From contig JBGZSM010000082.1 in NCBI GenBank assembly GCA_041853585.1, forward strand, positions 1 through 14,432: a stretch of DNA of 14,432 nucleotides, written 5' to 3'. This document shows positions 5,391-13,415 of this stretch, piece by piece; position 1 is the stretch's first letter, and every line of letters starts with the position of its first letter. The DNA comes from JAUNKE01 sp041853585. GTDB taxonomy: Bacteria > Bacillota > Clostridia > Peptostreptococcales > Filifactoraceae. Position numbers and translations under genes: made by a program. The notes under the pieces were generated by a model. That model did no database searches, was not told the origin of the DNA, and was given only the letters and a program-made list of their open reading frames with translations.

Positions 5391-6054
5391 CGATGAAAAA
5401 AATATCCGCGAACTGATACGGGAATTTTTGACGGAAGAGGGATATGAAGTGGAGCTGTTCGATACGGGCGATGACTTGCTGCGAAAATTCGAGCAATCTC
5501 CGTCGGATTTGGTTATTTTGGATGTGATGATGCCCGGAACGGACGGCTTCAGCATCTGCTCCGCCATTCGTAAAAAATCCGAAGTGCCCATTATTTTGCT
5601 GACGGCTCGCGGAACGGATGCGGATTATATTACCGGTTTTACCTTGGGCTGTGACGACTATTTTACAAAACCTTTTTCTCCGGTCAAGCTGACGATGCGT
5701 GTCAAAGCGATGCTCAAACGATTGTCGAAATCAAATGAAAAAAGCAATGCGGACGAGCTTTTCTTCGGCGATATCACGCTGAATCTTTTACAAAAATCAG
5801 CCTTTTGTCAAAATACCGAGCTCAAGCTGACCAATACCGAATTTGCTTTGATGAGCTATATGTTCGAGCATCAGGATAAGGCGGTATCTCGAGAAGAATT
5901 GCTCAATATGATTTGGGGTTATGACAATTATGTGGAAACGCGAGTGACCGACGACACGATCAAAAGATTACGCAAAAAACTGAGTTCTCATGACAGCAAT
6001 GTCCAAATCGAAACCGTTTGGGGATTCGGATTTAAACTCGCTCTAAAGGAGTAG
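5365..6054 (+). CDS. OmpR/PhoB-family response regulator
   Basis: This 229-residue protein has an N-terminal receiver domain (about 1-120) with the acidic pair D9-D10, the phosphorylation site D53 (LVILDVMMPG), T80 and K102 (DYFTKPF). A C-terminal winged-helix DNA-binding domain (about 133-228) ends in the usual wing (ETVWGFGFKL), with a TDDTIKRLRKKL recognition helix. It should bind DNA after phosphorylation by the kinase encoded 3 bp downstream. I start at 5365 because GAAAGGAGA lies just before this ATG and receiver domains begin here; the longer frame from 5323 has no ribosome site. The target genes are unknown. Confidence 0.95.
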   Translation: MSTTIYVADDEKNIRELIREFLTEEGYEVELFDTGDDLLRKFEQSPSDLVILDVMMPGTDGFSICSAIRKKSEVPIILLTARGTDADYITGFTLGCDDYFTKPFSPVKLTMRVKAMLKRLSKSNEKSNADELFFGDITLNLLQKSAFCQNTELKLTNTEFALMSYMFEHQDKAVSREELLNMIWGYDNYVETRVTDDTIKRLRKKLSSHDSNVQIETVWGFGFKLALKE

Positions 6055-6057
6055 CCT

Positions 6058-7452
6058 GTGAAAAATATAAAGTTGAAATCGAGTCTGCTTTTGATTCCTT
6101 CGCTGATACTTGTTGCCGCCTTCGGTATCATCTACGCCACCTTCAACATCGTAATTCAACAATATATCGAAAGCAGTACCGCTGAAGCGATTGAAGAAGA
6201 ATTTTTATATTTTGACGGATATTATGAAAATCGATTCGAAAATGCTTCCCTCGACGATGAGGAATCGGAATTTATTATTCCGGCATATTACATCATTTTG
6301 GATGAGAAATACAAAATTTTGTATCCCGAAGAGCCTTGGCTTTCGGATGTTGAAAAAGAGCGAAGCATTGCGATGTCGAATCTTGTGCGACGAAATCCGA
6401 GCATTGCGGAGGAGTATTCTTTTACGATCGATGTCGCCGGCAATACCTATTATGTGCGTCCCAAAATTTATTTAGGCGAATATCGGGACTACTACATTGT
6501 CAAAAGCGGCGTCAGACCGCCAAAAACTTATACTTTGCTCGTATTTACGAATATTACGCCCATCCAAAACTTTTTGAATCTGCTCAGTTGGATTTTGGTT
6601 TTGTTGATGCTCGGCTCGGGACTTCTGTCGATTTTGGCATTTTTCGGCATGGCAAAGAAAATCGATACTTCCTTCGCCAAACTCAAGGACTATATCATTC
6701 GAGTGGGCAGACGCGAATCGCTGCCCGATTTACAGGATTTACCGTATGAAGAATTCAACGATGTGGCTCAGACGGTTCAAAAAATGTCGGCGATGATTGA
6801 GCGCGCGGAAGAGAGTCAAAAGCACTTTTTCCAAAATGCATCCCATGAGCTGCGCACCCCTCTGATGTCGATTCAAGGCTATGCCGAAGGAATCCAATCG
6901 GGCATCATCCATGAGAAAAAAGCATCCGATATCATTATCAAGGAGAGCGAGAAAATGTCCTCCCTCGTGGATGAAATTCTTTTTCTTTCCAAAATGGATA
7001 CGGATGATTTGCAGATGGAATATGAGAAAATCAATCTGAAAGAACTGCTCTACGATTGCTCTTGGCGAATCAAAGCGGCGGCGGACAAAAACAATATCAC
7101 TATTTCACATCATTTTGATGAAAATCTCGTGACGATTGACGGGGATGAAAAATTGTTGGATCGCGCGTTTGTTAATATTCTTGCAAATGCGGCGCGCTAT
7201 GCGAAAAGTCATATCGAAATTCATTGTCACCGACAGGATGATTTTATTATCATTCAAATTCAAGATGACGGAAAAGGAATTTCCGAAGAGGATTTGCCCC
7301 ATATCTTCGAGCGCTTTTATAAAGGAGATGACGGAAATATCGGCATCGGACTTTCGATTACCAAAGATATCATTCAAAAACATCAGGCACAAATTACCGC
7401 CGAAAATAAGGATGGTGCAGTCTTTACTATTTTATTTCCTGCACAATCGTAA
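6058..7452 (+). CDS. Membrane sensor histidine kinase
   Basis: This 464-residue protein is the likely partner of the adjacent regulator. It has membrane segments at about residues 9-32 and 173-197 enclosing an acidic external sensor domain of some 140 residues, then a HAMP-like linker (198-250). The dimerisation/phosphotransfer helix holds H263 in SHELRTPLMSIQGY, and the ATPase domain shows the N box (NILANAARYA, 373-382), DDGKGI (403-408), HIFERFYKG and GIGLSI (429-434), so all catalytic motifs are present. It starts with GTG after AAAGGAGT, 3 bp from the end of the regulator gene. The external domain matches no family I can name, so the stimulus is unknown. Confidence 0.95.
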   Translation: MKNIKLKSSLLLIPSLILVAAFGIIYATFNIVIQQYIESSTAEAIEEEFLYFDGYYENRFENASLDDEESEFIIPAYYIILDEKYKILYPEEPWLSDVEKERSIAMSNLVRRNPSIAEEYSFTIDVAGNTYYVRPKIYLGEYRDYYIVKSGVRPPKTYTLLVFTNITPIQNFLNLLSWILVLLMLGSGLLSILAFFGMAKKIDTSFAKLKDYIIRVGRRESLPDLQDLPYEEFNDVAQTVQKMSAMIERAEESQKHFFQNASHELRTPLMSIQGYAEGIQSGIIHEKKASDIIIKESEKMSSLVDEILFLSKMDTDDLQMEYEKINLKELLYDCSWRIKAAADKNNITISHHFDENLVTIDGDEKLLDRAFVNILANAARYAKSHIEIHCHRQDDFIIIQIQDDGKGISEEDLPHIFERFYKGDDGNIGIGLSITKDIIQKHQAQITAENKDGAVFTILFPAQS

Positions 7453-7698
7453 TGCAGAAACTGTTCTACAAAATGAATTTCTTTGCATAAAATTTCATCC
7501 GCTTTTGGAAAATCCGGCTCGATAAATATCCGAAGCGATTGATATTCAAACCGATTAGAAAATCCAAAAGTGATTTCAACAAGTAAAATTGATGTCCGAA
7601 AATTACATCCGATTCCGAGAATCACGAGCAATTTCAACAATTAAAAACTGTTGATGAAAAATAATCGATGCTATTGGTATCAATAATAAAAATCAGTG
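7453..7698. other. Gene-free spacer after the kinase gene
   Basis: The spacer is AT-rich and carries loosely repeated words (TCCGA, CGATT, AAATCC, GATTTCAACAA). A weak inverted repeat, TCAACA (7634-7639) with TGTTGA (7649-7654), has no T run. Open frames across this region on both strands have no ribosome site or recognisable product. Confidence 0.55.
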
Positions 7699-7726
7699 AC
7701 CGCATTTTTGTAACGAATGCGGTTTT
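7699..7726 (+). terminator. Terminator downstream of the two-component operon
   Basis: ACCGCATT (7699-7706) pairs with AATGCGGT (7716-7723) around a 9-nt loop and is followed by TTTT. It lies about 250 nt past the kinase stop codon, and separates that operon from the duplicated helical protein. Confidence 0.75.
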
Positions 7727-7807
7727 GATTGATTCTGCCCCAGTTTTGCCACATTTTTCCCTGTACCTTGACGCAGTTTGAAGGGGATTTTGCTCCAAGC
7801 CCTCATT

Positions 7808-7813
7808 TATAAT
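7808..7813 (+). promoter_or_regulatory. Likely -10 element for the helical repeat protein
   Basis: A perfect TATAAT lies 50 bp before the ATG at 7863. No good -35 is present at 16-18 bp; a TTGACG at 7768-7773 is too far upstream. The call rests mainly on the -10 and on the terminator just before it. Confidence 0.4.
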
Positions 7814-7862
7814 AAAAGCGTACCGACGAAGCCGACAAAAAATGAACCGAAAGGAAGAGAAG

Positions 7863-8567
7863 ATGAAAAGAAGAACCATCCTACTGGTCGCAGGTATTTT
7901 GATTGCCGGACTCGCATTTGCGGGAGTATATCTTCGGGGAAACGACAACCATGCAAAGCAAGCCGACGAAAATACGAGCGGAATGAAAAACGCAAGCACA
8001 TTTGACAATCAGCTTGCAATACAGCCGGAAAGCATTCAGCAGTACTTGGACGAGCTTGACTTTTTGTCCGAGAAAGAAAAAAAGCAACTTCTCAATGATG
8101 AAAAGACAGCGAAACCACTCTATGACAAAATCGAAAAGCTGACTCGAGAGCGTGAAAAAATCAGCGAAGAGATTTTCAAAAAGCATGACAGCTTAGTCAA
8201 AGAGTATGATTCACTTGTTCATCAAAATGCCGAGCTTTGGCAGAAACTCGTTCAAAATGCGACCAACGAACAACTTGCACTCCCTACCAACGAGCAGTAT
8301 ATCCGTTCTTCAAAAGCTTTGAGCGAAACGGAAAAAGAATTGCTCATCAAGCAGGATCAAGCGATTACGGAATTACAAAAGAAAATGGATGTTATCTATG
8401 ATGAAATCGATAAAGCAACCGAGAGTCAAAATCGCGAAATCGATAAATATTATCAACAGATTGATGACATCCATAACAAAAGCAAAGCTATCTGGGATAA
8501 GATTTATTCTCAAGAGATCAATGAGAATGAAAAGGTCGAATCGATCCCTTATCAAGATAAGAAATAG
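7863..8567 (+). CDS. Membrane-anchored or exported helical protein with a 71-residue tandem duplication
   Basis: I do not recognise a family. The 234-residue product has a basic start and one hydrophobic segment (about residues 5-23), so it is secreted or held in the membrane by its N-terminus. After a 30-residue polar linker the rest is charged and helix-forming, rich in Glu, Lys, Gln and Asp. Residues 60-130 and 145-215 align without gaps at an offset of 85: both begin QY, share LSExEK and the following leucines, and end with W(Q/D)K(L/I). No enzyme motif is visible. I start at 7863, where AAAGGAAGAGAAG precedes the ATG; the ATG at 7842 has no ribosome site. A terminator follows at 8686. 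It may act at the cell surface, perhaps under the adjacent two-component system. Confidence 0.75.
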   Translation: MKRRTILLVAGILIAGLAFAGVYLRGNDNHAKQADENTSGMKNASTFDNQLAIQPESIQQYLDELDFLSEKEKKQLLNDEKTAKPLYDKIEKLTREREKISEEIFKKHDSLVKEYDSLVHQNAELWQKLVQNATNEQLALPTNEQYIRSSKALSETEKELLIKQDQAITELQKKMDVIYDEIDKATESQNREIDKYYQQIDDIHNKSKAIWDKIYSQEINENEKVESIPYQDKK

Positions 8568-8650
8568 CGTTTGTAAGAAGAAACAATAAGAAAAAGAAAA
8601 GAAGAAATGAGAAAACGAAAAAGAACCTCCCTCCTTGGATAACACCAAAA

Positions 8651-8675
8651 GGGGATGTCTTCATACCGCATCCCC
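8651..8675. terminator. GC-rich hairpin, possibly a minus-strand backup terminator
   Basis: GGGGATG (8651-8657) and CATCCCC (8669-8675) form a 7-bp stem. On the minus strand a short T run (TTTTGG) follows, so it could stop leaky transcription from the minus-strand operon. Confidence 0.4.
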
Positions 8676-8685
8676 ACCCCATAAA

Positions 8686-8734
8686 GAAAAAGAGAGATTA
8701 TCTTTGCCCCCTTCGCTGGATAATCTCTTTTTTT
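8686..8734 (+). terminator. Terminator of the helical repeat gene
   Basis: AGAGATTATC (8693-8702) pairs with GATAATCTCT (8719-8728) around a 16-nt, C-rich loop and runs into a long T tract. An A run precedes the stem. Confidence 0.85.
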
Positions 8735-8902
8735 GCTTGATTTTGCAATTTTATTTTGTATTTTCATTCTGCGAATCGAGATTTGTTTTCCATTTTTATT
8801 TCCAAATCACAATTCGTGTTTCGATTTATTTTTATGATTTTATTTTGCAAATCGTCATTTCTTTTTGGAATTCATTTCCGATATGCATTTTCGATGGGCA
8901 AC

Positions 8903-8940
8903 AAAAAACCTGATTTCGATGAAATCCATAAAATCAGGTT
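8903..8940 (-). terminator. Terminator of the rsmG-parB-yedF operon
   Basis: AACCTGATTT (8907-8916) and AAATCAGGTT (8931-8940) form a perfect 10-bp stem. Read on the minus strand, the stem is followed by TTTT-rich sequence. It lies just past the yedF stop codon. Confidence 0.85.
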
Positions 8941-8952
8941 CACATTTTTCGA

Positions 8953-9561
8953 TTAGCCGATTGTAATCGTCTCGTTTGAGTTCAGCGCTTCGACCACATC
9001 ATACATATTGCCGATTTCGCCGACTTTCAGCTCCTCCGCTTTCTCGTAAAAATTCAAACAGGTTCCGCAGCTGTATATCTGAGTGCCAAGCTCATTCAAG
9101 CGCTTCAAATGCTCGATGGTTTCTTCATTTATCGTGCTCAGATTGACAGCCGAGTTGAGCAACAGGATCTTGTGCGGATAAGGCTCGCTCTGCGTAAGCG
9201 TATATAAAAATCCTTTCATCAGAATTTTTCCAAGTTCCTCGGCGCCTTGACCCAATCGCTCGCTGATAATCAGATAGGTCTTTCCGCCTACAGTCTTTTT
9301 CTTTTCCTTGATTTGCGGAATCACCGTCTGCTCGGATGTCCACGCTTCTTTTTGAATGCTGATGGTAAAACTTCCGTCGCTGTTGTCGGTAATGGAATAA
9401 TCATAACCGCCCGTTTCCGCAAATCGTTTCAGATTTTCTCGCGCCGTCATATTCCCGATATGAACGACCAGCTCGGTAACCTCCGGCTCCTTCAATGCTT
9501 TTTGTGCCTCAATAACCGGTTTGGGGCAATCCCAATTTTTTGCATCCAATGTCTTTTTCAT
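8953..9561 (-). CDS. yedF: Sulfurtransferase-like selenium metabolism protein YedF
   Basis: This 202-residue protein joins a TusA-like domain (about 1-72) with the CPKP motif (C12-P15) to a DsrE-like domain (about 93-200) carrying CGTC at 165-168. This two-domain form matches the YedF family, which is found mainly in selenium-using bacteria. TusA-type Cys residues carry persulfide, so the protein may pass sulfur or selenium between enzymes, but its exact reaction is not established. A GGAAAGGAAG Shine-Dalgarno precedes the ATG. It lies 30 bp after cvpA, and a desulfurase that could load it is in the same operon. A terminator follows the stop. Confidence 0.88.
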   Translation of the reverse strand: MKKTLDAKNWDCPKPVIEAQKALKEPEVTELVVHIGNMTARENLKRFAETGGYDYSITDNSDGSFTISIQKEAWTSEQTVIPQIKEKKKTVGGKTYLIISERLGQGAEELGKILMKGFLYTLTQSEPYPHKILLLNSAVNLSTINEETIEHLKRLNELGTQIYSCGTCLNFYEKAEELKVGEIGNMYDVVEALNSNETITIG

Positions 9562-9591
9562 ACGACTTCCTTTCCGATAAAAGCCATCCTG

Positions 9592-10170
9592 TTAAAATTT
9601 AATTCCCACTCTCGATAAAATAAAACTGGACTCCTGCCAGCGCGCAAAACCTTCCGGATTCGACACAGACATAAAAGTGCTGATAAAACTCATAATCACA
9701 TAACACATAAAAGCCGCTTTGAGTAGCCCGAGCATAATTCCGCCCGCGCGTCCTTCCACTTCGTCTCGCCACAAAGTGCCCATCACGAGAATTCGAAGCA
9801 TGATGGATACGGCAACTATTACAATTAAAAAGAATACGATTCGGTCAAAAGGAATACTCTTGACGACTTCTTCAAAGATGATTGCAGTTAAATCATTCGA
9901 CGGTTTAAACTGCATAACAAAATCAACAAACCACCCGTTCACCTTTGCGCTGCGCTCCATGAACGCAGGCATCTTTTCCATATACGGCAATAAATATTTG
10001 TTCGCCGCAAAGAGTGCTGCAAAAAGTGCTACCCATTTTATCGTTTGGTACAACACAACGCGAAAGCCCTGCGTATATCCCAAATAGATTTGCCAAAGTA
10101 CATAGGCCGTAAAAATGTAGTCAAAGCTGTTGAAAGATGTTACTGTTTCTTTTACAATTACTTCGTTCAT
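9592..10170 (-). CDS. cvpA: CvpA family membrane protein
   Basis: The 192-residue product has four or so membrane segments (about residues 16-34, 42-58, 110-132 and 150-170) and a conserved-looking stretch, LWRDEVEGRAGGIMLGLLKAAFMC, that matches the CvpA pattern of a polar loop before the third or fourth helix with a GxxxGLxKA motif. CvpA was first linked to colicin V production in E. coli and has since been tied to envelope stress and bile tolerance; the mechanism is unclear. I start at the ATG at 10170, with GGAG 5 nt upstream; the GTG at 10176 overlaps this site. It starts 2 bp after the DUF5711 stop. Confidence 0.8.
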   Translation of the reverse strand: MNEVIVKETVTSFNSFDYIFTAYVLWQIYLGYTQGFRVVLYQTIKWVALFAALFAANKYLLPYMEKMPAFMERSAKVNGWFVDFVMQFKPSNDLTAIIFEEVVKSIPFDRIVFFLIVIVAVSIMLRILVMGTLWRDEVEGRAGGIMLGLLKAAFMCYVIMSFISTFMSVSNPEGFARWQESSFILSRVGIKF

Positions 10171-10172
10171 AC

Positions 10173-11435
10173 TCACTCCATTTTATTGGTCATCCGAACT
10201 TCACCCTTCATAACGCACACCAAATAATCCCCCAGTTCAAAAACACTATCAATCTTCTTTGGATATTGGATTTCTTTGCTGTTTGTCCGAATAAAATCCT
10301 GACCGAACATTAATAGATTTCCATGATAGATTACCATTTTTTCATACTCGATTTGAAAATGTTTTTCGTCGATTACCTCCCCTTGCATATTTATTACCCT
10401 TAATTTGTTGCGCTTATCCAAAAAATAAATATTTTGCTCAATTTTATCGTAAGCAATCAGTTTTGCAGGAATTAACGAATCGACGGACACGGTCGGCTCA
10501 TTGCTGGTTTTGCTGTAAAATTGGATACGATTAACATCCACCATCGCAATGGTGGAATCATTTTCAAATTGCTCAAAGAAAATTACATCCTCAAAGTTTT
10601 TGGAAAAAATGAGCTTGCCTTTCGGATTGTATCGATACATATAATTCGTGAGTTTCGGCTCGACGCGATACATGCCATGTACGGTGGTCTGGTTTTGCTC
10701 ATTGATGTCAATCCATGTGATGGTGGTTTTCGGGTAGGTCAAATCCTCGAGCTGATTTCCGTAAGAGTCAAACAATACGATGCCTTCGACGCCCGCCTCC
10801 GATTTATAATGCACAACAAGATTGCCCGCTTTCCCGGAATAGAGCTTGGATGGGATATTGCTCAGCGATACCTGATTGACAAAATTGCCTTCCTCATCGA
10901 TAAAGTAAAGCATTTTTTCAATGCGGTTCAACAGATAGATGGCATGATCCGAGGTCGCCATATCCCAGTTGGCAAGCGAAAACGGAATGTCAAAAATCTC
11001 GCTGCCGTCCTTTTTGAGCAATCGGATATTGCCGGAATCATACATTACCAAACTGTCGCTGAGCGGCAAAATCTTCATGCCCGGCGAATAATTGTAGTTG
11101 AACGCATATTCCTGTTTCGGCGCTTGCGATTCCACATAGCGCTCATAACGCTTCTTGGTCTCCGGATTGATAAGTATTAGTACAAGCACAAAAAGAGCAA
11201 GTCCGACAAAAGATATGATTTTTGCCATTTTTTTTGCTCTTTTTTTCTTCTGTATTTTAATTTCTCTCTGTCTTTCACGCTCTTTGGCAATCTCCTGCTC
11301 CCGCAAAAACGAGTCCAATACCTTGTCGATTTTTGCTTTGTCCAGATTGACAACCTCCGGCGTGTTTGTCCCTTGATTTTGATTCGGACTTTCATTTGGT
11401 GGATTTTGATTGTTGTCGTTCATATTCCTATTCAT
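10173..11435 (-). CDS. DUF5711 family membrane-anchored protein
   Basis: This 420-residue protein has a disordered, Asn/Gln/Pro-rich cytoplasmic start, a basic coiled stretch (about 40-70, KERERQREIKIQKKKRAKK), one membrane helix (71-90), and a large external domain of repeated short beta segments (for example NIRLLKKDGSEIFDIP, KMLYFIDEEGNFVNQV, QIQFYSKTSN), which reads like a beta-propeller. This layout and its place between a cysteine desulfurase and cvpA match DUF5711, whose function is unknown. The start overlaps the desulfurase stop by ATGA, implying coupled translation; a second ATG at 11423 is possible. The basic patch before the membrane helix could touch DNA or lipid. Confidence 0.75.
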   Translation of the reverse strand: MNRNMNDNNQNPPNESPNQNQGTNTPEVVNLDKAKIDKVLDSFLREQEIAKERERQREIKIQKKKRAKKMAKIISFVGLALFVLVLILINPETKKRYERYVESQAPKQEYAFNYNYSPGMKILPLSDSLVMYDSGNIRLLKKDGSEIFDIPFSLANWDMATSDHAIYLLNRIEKMLYFIDEEGNFVNQVSLSNIPSKLYSGKAGNLVVHYKSEAGVEGIVLFDSYGNQLEDLTYPKTTITWIDINEQNQTTVHGMYRVEPKLTNYMYRYNPKGKLIFSKNFEDVIFFEQFENDSTIAMVDVNRIQFYSKTSNEPTVSVDSLIPAKLIAYDKIEQNIYFLDKRNKLRVINMQGEVIDEKHFQIEYEKMVIYHGNLLMFGQDFIRTNSKEIQYPKKIDSVFELGDYLVCVMKGEVRMTNKME

Positions 11436-12598
11436 TCTTTGGTATCAATAATTTTTTTGACGGCATCGACTAAGGCGTCGACATCTTCCTTCGTGTTGAA
11501 GGATGAAAATGATGCACGAATCATACCTTGCGCACTCGTGCCCATTCGACTGTGCGCCAAAGGGGCACAATGCATTCCGCCTCTGGTTGCAATATCGAAT
11601 TCTTCGCTGAGTCTTTGTGTCATCGATTGAGAATCCTGTTTTCCGATATTAAAACAGATGACCGAGGAGCGTCTGCTCACATCTTTGGTGCCGAAAATTT
11701 TTACGGAGTCGATATGCTCCAATTCGGAAATGGCATATTCCAACAGCTCCTGCTGTTTCTTTTGCAAATTTTCAACGCCCTGCTCCAACACATATTCGAT
11801 TCCGGCGCGCAATCCGACGATGCCCGCCGCATTGAGTGTGCCCGTCTCCAAAATATCCGGCATAAATTCCGGTTGGTTGGGCGATTCGGAGTTGCTGCCC
11901 GTTCCGCCACGATAGACGGCATCGAGATACACATCTTCGCTGACATATAAAAAACCCGTTCCGGTCGGACCGTACAAACTTTTATGTCCCGCGCCCGCCA
12001 ACAAATCGATATGCATTTTTTCGACATCGATTGGAATACTGCCCGCCGTCTGTGCGCAGTCGACCAAAAAGGCAATCGGCTGCTCACGATTTCGGTTGAT
12101 TTCAGCAATTTGTTTTCCGATATGCGCAATATCGTTGATGCTGCCGATGAGATTGCTGGAATGAGTCACCGCAATAAGCGCCGTACTCGGTTTGATTTCG
12201 GATTCGATTTCTTGCCAATCGACAAAACCTTCATGGTCTCCTTTGACGACGCTCAATCCGATAATCTCATCATTTTTTAATTTATAGAGCGGACGAATGA
12301 CGGAATTGTGCTCCATCATCGTCGTAATGACATGGTCTCCCTGTTTGAGCAAACCCAATATCGCCATATTGAGTGCTTCGGAGGCATTTTTTGTAAAAGC
12401 GATTTGCAATGGATTGCTTGCGCCAATCAACCGGGCAAGTTTCATTCTCGCTACCAAGATTTCTTTATTGGTCTCGGTTGACATTTTATGTCCCGAGCGT
12501 CCCGGATTCGCCATCGTCGTTTTCATAAATTCACACATCGTATCGATTACGATTGGCGGTTTCGGGAAAGTGGTCGCCGCATTATCCAAGTAAATCAT
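11432..12598 (-). CDS. Class V aminotransferase, cysteine desulfurase family protein
   Basis: The 388-residue enzyme has the fold-type I PLP signature. It begins MIYLDNAATTFPKP, has H97 (MMEHNSV) for stacking on PLP, D180 and Q183 (FLVDCAQTAG), and the PLP-binding Lys K206 in AGAGHKSLYGPTG. C344 lies in TRGGMHCAPLAH, the place of the catalytic Cys of NifS/SufS-type enzymes. The short N-terminus fits the EF2568-like clade of the family, which is associated with selenium-dependent pathways. It should release sulfur (or selenium) from Cys (or Sec) to a persulfide acceptor; YedF in the same operon is a possible one. AGGAGG precedes the ATG, 9 bp after the parB stop. Confidence 0.88.
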   Translation of the reverse strand: MIYLDNAATTFPKPPIVIDTMCEFMKTTMANPGRSGHKMSTETNKEILVARMKLARLIGASNPLQIAFTKNASEALNMAILGLLKQGDHVITTMMEHNSVIRPLYKLKNDEIIGLSVVKGDHEGFVDWQEIESEIKPSTALIAVTHSSNLIGSINDIAHIGKQIAEINRNREQPIAFLVDCAQTAGSIPIDVEKMHIDLLAGAGHKSLYGPTGTGFLYVSEDVYLDAVYRGGTGSNSESPNQPEFMPDILETGTLNAAGIVGLRAGIEYVLEQGVENLQKKQQELLEYAISELEHIDSVKIFGTKDVSRRSSVICFNIGKQDSQSMTQRLSEEFDIATRGGMHCAPLAHSRMGTSAQGMIRASFSSFNTKEDVDALVDAVKKIIDTKE

Positions 12599-12607
12599 AA
12601 GAGCCTC

Positions 12608-13405
12608 CTATTTTACAAATCGATCCATCAGCGCCTGTATAATCACTTCCAATTCTTCTTCCGAAAAATACGAAATGCACAGGGTTCCTGATTTTGAATT
12701 CGGACTTCCCTTCGTATATATTCTGCATTCCATTGCATCTTCCAACTGGTCGAGTGCCGCTCGCAAAAAAATGTTGAATCCATGCTCGTCTTCGCGAAGT
12801 CGCTTGCTGTGTCGCTCCGCTTCTCGAACGGACATTTTTTCATTGATGATTTTTTCAAGCAGCTTAATTCTCTCTTTTTCCTCTTTGATGCCGACGATAA
12901 CTCGTGCATGGGCATCGGAAATTTTTTCATCAATCAGCGCCTGCTGAAGTTGCGGGCTGAGATTCAAAAGTCGAAGCGCATTGGTGATATACGGTCTGCT
13001 TTTTGAAAGTACCTGCGCCATCTTTTCCTGCGTATAGCCTTTTTCCGCCATAATATGTTTGATAGCGGCAGCCTCTTCGATTTTGTTCAAGTCTTTTCGC
13101 TGCATATTTTCAATCAGCGATACTTCCATCGAATCGGTCGATGTGCGAATCAGCACATTGATGTTTCGGCATCCGGCGATTTGGCTGGCACGAAATCTTC
13201 TCTCGCCCGCCACGATCGTGTAGGTCTGTTCGTCTGCGGTCGCCTCCACTTTGTTGTTATTCGGTTTGACAATAATCGGTTGAATCAAACCGTAGATTTT
13301 AATCGAGTCCGCTAATTCCTTTAGCTCCGACTCGTCAAATGTTTTTCGCGGCTGGTTTTGGTCCGCCACGATTCTGTCAATATCAATTTCGTATAATTTA
13401 TTCAT
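12608..13405 (-). CDS. ParB/Noc-family DNA-binding protein
   Basis: This 265-residue protein has the ParB layout. The N-terminal CTP-binding domain holds QPR at 18-20, GERRFRA at 67-73 and ENMQRKDLNKIEEA at 99-112. A helix-turn-helix follows at about 124-147 (YTQEKMAQVLSKSRPYITNALRLL), and the end (CISYFSEEELEVIIQALMDRF) resembles the ParB dimerisation tail. It would bind parS-like or Noc-like sites and load onto the chromosome. The GERR region is preceded by an unusual insert of about 10 residues (NNNKVEATADEQ). It starts 10 bp after rsmG, the classic place of noc or spo0J, but no parA lies beside it. Spo0J or Noc cannot be told apart from sequence alone. Confidence 0.88.
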   Translation of the reverse strand: MNKLYEIDIDRIVADQNQPRKTFDESELKELADSIKIYGLIQPIIVKPNNNKVEATADEQTYTIVAGERRFRASQIAGCRNINVLIRTSTDSMEVSLIENMQRKDLNKIEEAAAIKHIMAEKGYTQEKMAQVLSKSRPYITNALRLLNLSPQLQQALIDEKISDAHARVIVGIKEEKERIKLLEKIINEKMSVREAERHSKRLREDEHGFNIFLRAALDQLEDAMECRIYTKGSPNSKSGTLCISYFSEEELEVIIQALMDRFVK

Positions 13406-13415
13406 GCTTTCCCCA

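Noticed and set aside
7634..8008. A 124-codon minus-strand open frame
   Set aside because: It is antisense to the start of the helical repeat gene and runs over a terminator and promoter; nothing in it looks like a known protein.
8635..8956. Two overlapping plus-strand frames (92 and 66 codons) rich in Phe, Ile and Ser
   Set aside because: They cross two hairpins and a pyrimidine-rich spacer; the Phe-rich translation reflects T runs, and there is no ribosome site.
10521..11180. A 219-codon plus-strand open frame opposite DUF5711
   Set aside because: It is antisense to a well-supported gene, has no ribosome site and shows no family features; it is a shadow of DUF5711 codon use.
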